Assembly (NCBI GenBank): GCA_025928735.1
Contig: JAICIW010000123.1
Location: forward strand, 1-6,885
Reading direction: 5' to 3'
From: Rhodanobacteraceae bacterium
GTDB lineage: Bacteria > Pseudomonadota > Gammaproteobacteria > Xanthomonadales > Rhodanobacteraceae
Length of the DNA stretch: 6,885 nucleotides
The translations under genes and the position numbers were made by a program. Below, piece after piece: positions 5,089 to 6,885 of the stretch. The notes under the pieces were generated by a model. It saw nothing but the letters and a program-made list of their open reading frames with translations, searched no databases and was not told the DNA's origin. Position 1 is the first letter of the stretch; every line of letters begins with the position of its first letter.

Positions 5089-6885
5089 TCCTTTACCTTC
5101 ACGTTCTTCAGCAGCAGATCGAGCTTCTTCTTCATCTCCGCCTGCGGCTGCGTGCCAGGCTGATAGACGTAGGCGCTGTAGAGCACCGATGGTTTCGCGC
5201 CACCCTTCGACGTCGGCACCACCGCGTCGATCTTGGTCATGCCGTCGTCGGCGAAGGCGGTCGAATCGTAGGGGTGCCGGCGATCCGCGACCTTTTTCCA
5301 ATAGCTCGCGTAGACATCTCCAAGGTCGGCGGGCGGTGCCTGGTGGCGCACCACGCCCAGCATGTATTGGCTGTAGTTGTCCGCGGCCAGTCCGGCCCGG
5401 CAGACATCCCACACGACCTTGTGATTGGCGTCAGGCGGGAAGAAACAGAATCCCAGCTGCAGCATGCTGTTCGCGTCGATGTCCTGGATCGCGGACGTGG
5501 ACGAAACTTTCATCCGCTGCGAGTCGTAATGGAAGTCCTTGCCGTAGTCGAAGCCGATGTGGATGTTCTTGAACACGTCCGGCAGCAGCTTCGGATCGGC
5601 CAGGAAATCCTTCCACTGCGCAAGCGTTCCCTGGTAGGACAAGCTCACGAAATCCGTGAGCGCCTGCATGTTGATGGTAGTGTCGTGGAGTGAGGTTGCC
5701 GGGACGATGCGCATCAGCAGCGCAAAGCCGGTTGGAATCGGCAGCGCGAACACGCTGACGTAGCCGTTCGCGTAAGGCACCGGCCACGTCCAGACCTGCC
5801 AATGGCGTCCCCAGCGGTCGGTCCAGGTTTCCTTGCTGCCGGGTTCGCCGAGCGAAGTCACGAGAATCCGCTCCGGTCCAACCGTGCGTTTCATGAAGCC
5901 GGTCTTCAGCAACAGGTCCATCACGCCCTTGGCATCGTGATGAAAGGGTCCCGCGGGAAGATTATCGGGTTTGCGCAGGTGAAACAGCACGTTGCCGGCG
6001 ACGGCGCCGCCCAGAATGTAGCCGTTGGCAGGCAAGGTGATCTTGACGCCCGGTTTGCCCTGCGGCGCCCAGATGCCGTCGCTGTTGCGAGCGAGGATCT
6101 GCGGGAAATCGCTGGACCCCGCGCCGCCGTTCAAGACCTGCTGCGAGCCGTCGCCGTTCGGAAACAGGTTGGCCGATTGCTGATCGAGCAAGGCCTTGAG
6201 TTGCGAATCCAGATACGGGTGAAATGCCTTGGCATACGCCGTGAAGAAATCGGAAACCGAAAGCGGCAGCTTGAAGTCGCCCTTGAAGGTGCCGCTCAAG
6301 GTGGAATCGAATGCATCGAACTGGTACGCCATGCGCTTGTCGAAACGCGCGAGATCCTTCGGCGCGTCCAGCACGTCACGCATCGGCAGCGCATAGTTGA
6401 GGTTCTCGTTCGGCGATTTCATCAACACCACGCCGATCACCTTGCCGTTCTGGTCCAGCAGCGGACCGCCGCTGTTGCCGGGCGAGGCCGCGGCCGAGAA
6501 ACGGATCCACTTCCACTCGCCGTCCTGCGATTCGGGCGTGTCGGACGTGTACAGGCCGTTGCGGATCACCACGCCCGTGCCGAGCGCGTTGCCTACCGAA
6601 TACACGACCTGATTCAAACCGGGTTTGGTGTCGACCGTCAGCGGCGTGATCTTTGGCGGGTCCTTCAGCGAGAACACCACGAAGTCGCGGCGCAGCGCGA
6701 ACTTCTCGATCTTGTCGATCGCGTAGATCTTGCCTGATGCATCGCGCAATTCCGGCGGTCCCCACAGGCTCTGGTAGCCGATCATCAAGACATGCCCGGC
6801 GGTGACATAAGTGTTCGGCCCGATCGCGAACGCGGTGCCGATGGAGTAGTACTTGTCGGTGCGTTCCTGGTACGGCAGCAGGTCC
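5085..6885 (-). CDS. trypsin-like serine protease with long C-terminal region (N-terminus outside window)
   Basis: The last 599 residues of this protein are inside the window; the frame is open to the right edge, so the start and any signal peptide are not visible. Counting from the first whole codon (6884), the first ~160 residues carry a chymotrypsin-fold protease: IGTAFAIGPNTYVTAGHV with H31, LRRDFVVFSL with D67, and AAASPGNSGGPLL with S138, a complete His-Asp-Ser triad in S1/DegP-like spacing. The PGNSGGP and GKVIGVV blocks are typical of bacterial trypsin-like peptidases. The remaining ~440 residues match no family I recognise; they include TDRWGRHWQVWTWPVPYANG near residue 355, a pair of Cys in FCFFPPDANHKVVWDVCRAG, and a Lys-rich end. 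No PDZ domain was recognised. An envelope or secreted location is likely but unproven. It converges on tkt, and its stop codon lies inside a REP repeat. Confidence 0.85.
   Translation of the reverse strand, partial: DLLPYQERTDKYYSIGTAFAIGPNTYVTAGHVLMIGYQSLWGPPELRDASGKIYAIDKIEKFALRRDFVVFSLKDPPKITPLTVDTKPGLNQVVYSVGNALGTGVVIRNGLYTSDTPESQDGEWKWIRFSAAASPGNSGGPLLDQNGKVIGVVLMKSPNENLNYALPMRDVLDAPKDLARFDKRMAYQFDAFDSTLSGTFKGDFKLPLSVSDFFTAYAKAFHPYLDSQLKALLDQQSANLFPNGDGSQQVLNGGAGSSDFPQILARNSDGIWAPQGKPGVKITLPANGYILGGAVAGNVLFHLRKPDNLPAGPFHHDAKGVMDLLLKTGFMKRTVGPERILVTSLGEPGSKETWTDRWGRHWQVWTWPVPYANGYVSVFALPIPTGFALLMRIVPATSLHDTTINMQALTDFVSLSYQGTLAQWKDFLADPKLLPDVFKNIHIGFDYGKDFHYDSQRMKVSSTSAIQDIDANSMLQLGFCFFPPDANHKVVWDVCRAGLAADNYSQYMLGVVRHQAPPADLGDVYASYWKKVADRRHPYDSTAFADDGMTKIDAVVPTSKGGAKPSVLYSAYVYQPGTQPQAEMKKKLDLLLKNVKVKE

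Noticed and set aside
5802..6737. 311-residue open frame on the plus strand
   Set aside because: Antisense to the protease domain and its downstream region; no start signal and no domain.

Overview
The window is high in G+C and fits a gammaproteobacterium of the Lysobacterales (Xanthomonadales), most likely near Rhodanobacter, Dyella or Luteibacter. This is inferred from gene content: agmatine-route putrescine genes, a 41-residue 'type B' ribosomal protein L36, and intergenic DNA packed with short palindromic repeats. It cannot be settled without a database search. No tRNA, rRNA, CRISPR array, insertion sequence or phage gene was seen.

Layout. Bases 1-2620 lie on the minus strand and, in transcription order, hold rpmJ (2620-2495), a small exported BamE/SmpA-like protein (2259-1906), agmatine deiminase aguA (1638-577) and the first 84 codons of N-carbamoylputrescine amidase aguB (253 to the left edge). 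A divergent intergenic region of 142 bp (2621-2762) with two back-to-back predicted sigma-70 promoters separates rpmJ from a complete transketolase gene on the plus strand (2763-4805). Convergent to it is a minus-strand trypsin-like serine protease (5085 to the right edge) with a long unrecognised C-terminal region; its N-terminus is outside the window.

How the genes work together. AguA and AguB catalyse consecutive steps: agmatine to N-carbamoylputrescine, then to putrescine. The other genes have unrelated housekeeping or envelope roles. rpmJ appears to be its own transcription unit, with a promoter, a Shine-Dalgarno site and an intrinsic terminator.

The intergenic DNA is the most unusual part. 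Nearly every gap is made of structured repeats. (1) Two elements with CGTCAT...ATGACG ends (284-568 and 1673-1773) lie in the same orientation and end 30 and 34 bp upstream of the aguB and aguA start codons. (2) Two copies of a three-hairpin element (1812-1903 and 2403-2493) begin 1-2 nt after the stop codons of two consecutive minus-strand genes, with a compensatory base change in one stem. (3) A chain of GTAG-type palindromes fills the gap between tkt and the protease (4846-5088), and the last one contains the protease stop codon. No clearly new multi-gene system is visible; the repeats and the protease C-terminal region are the best candidates for something undescribed.
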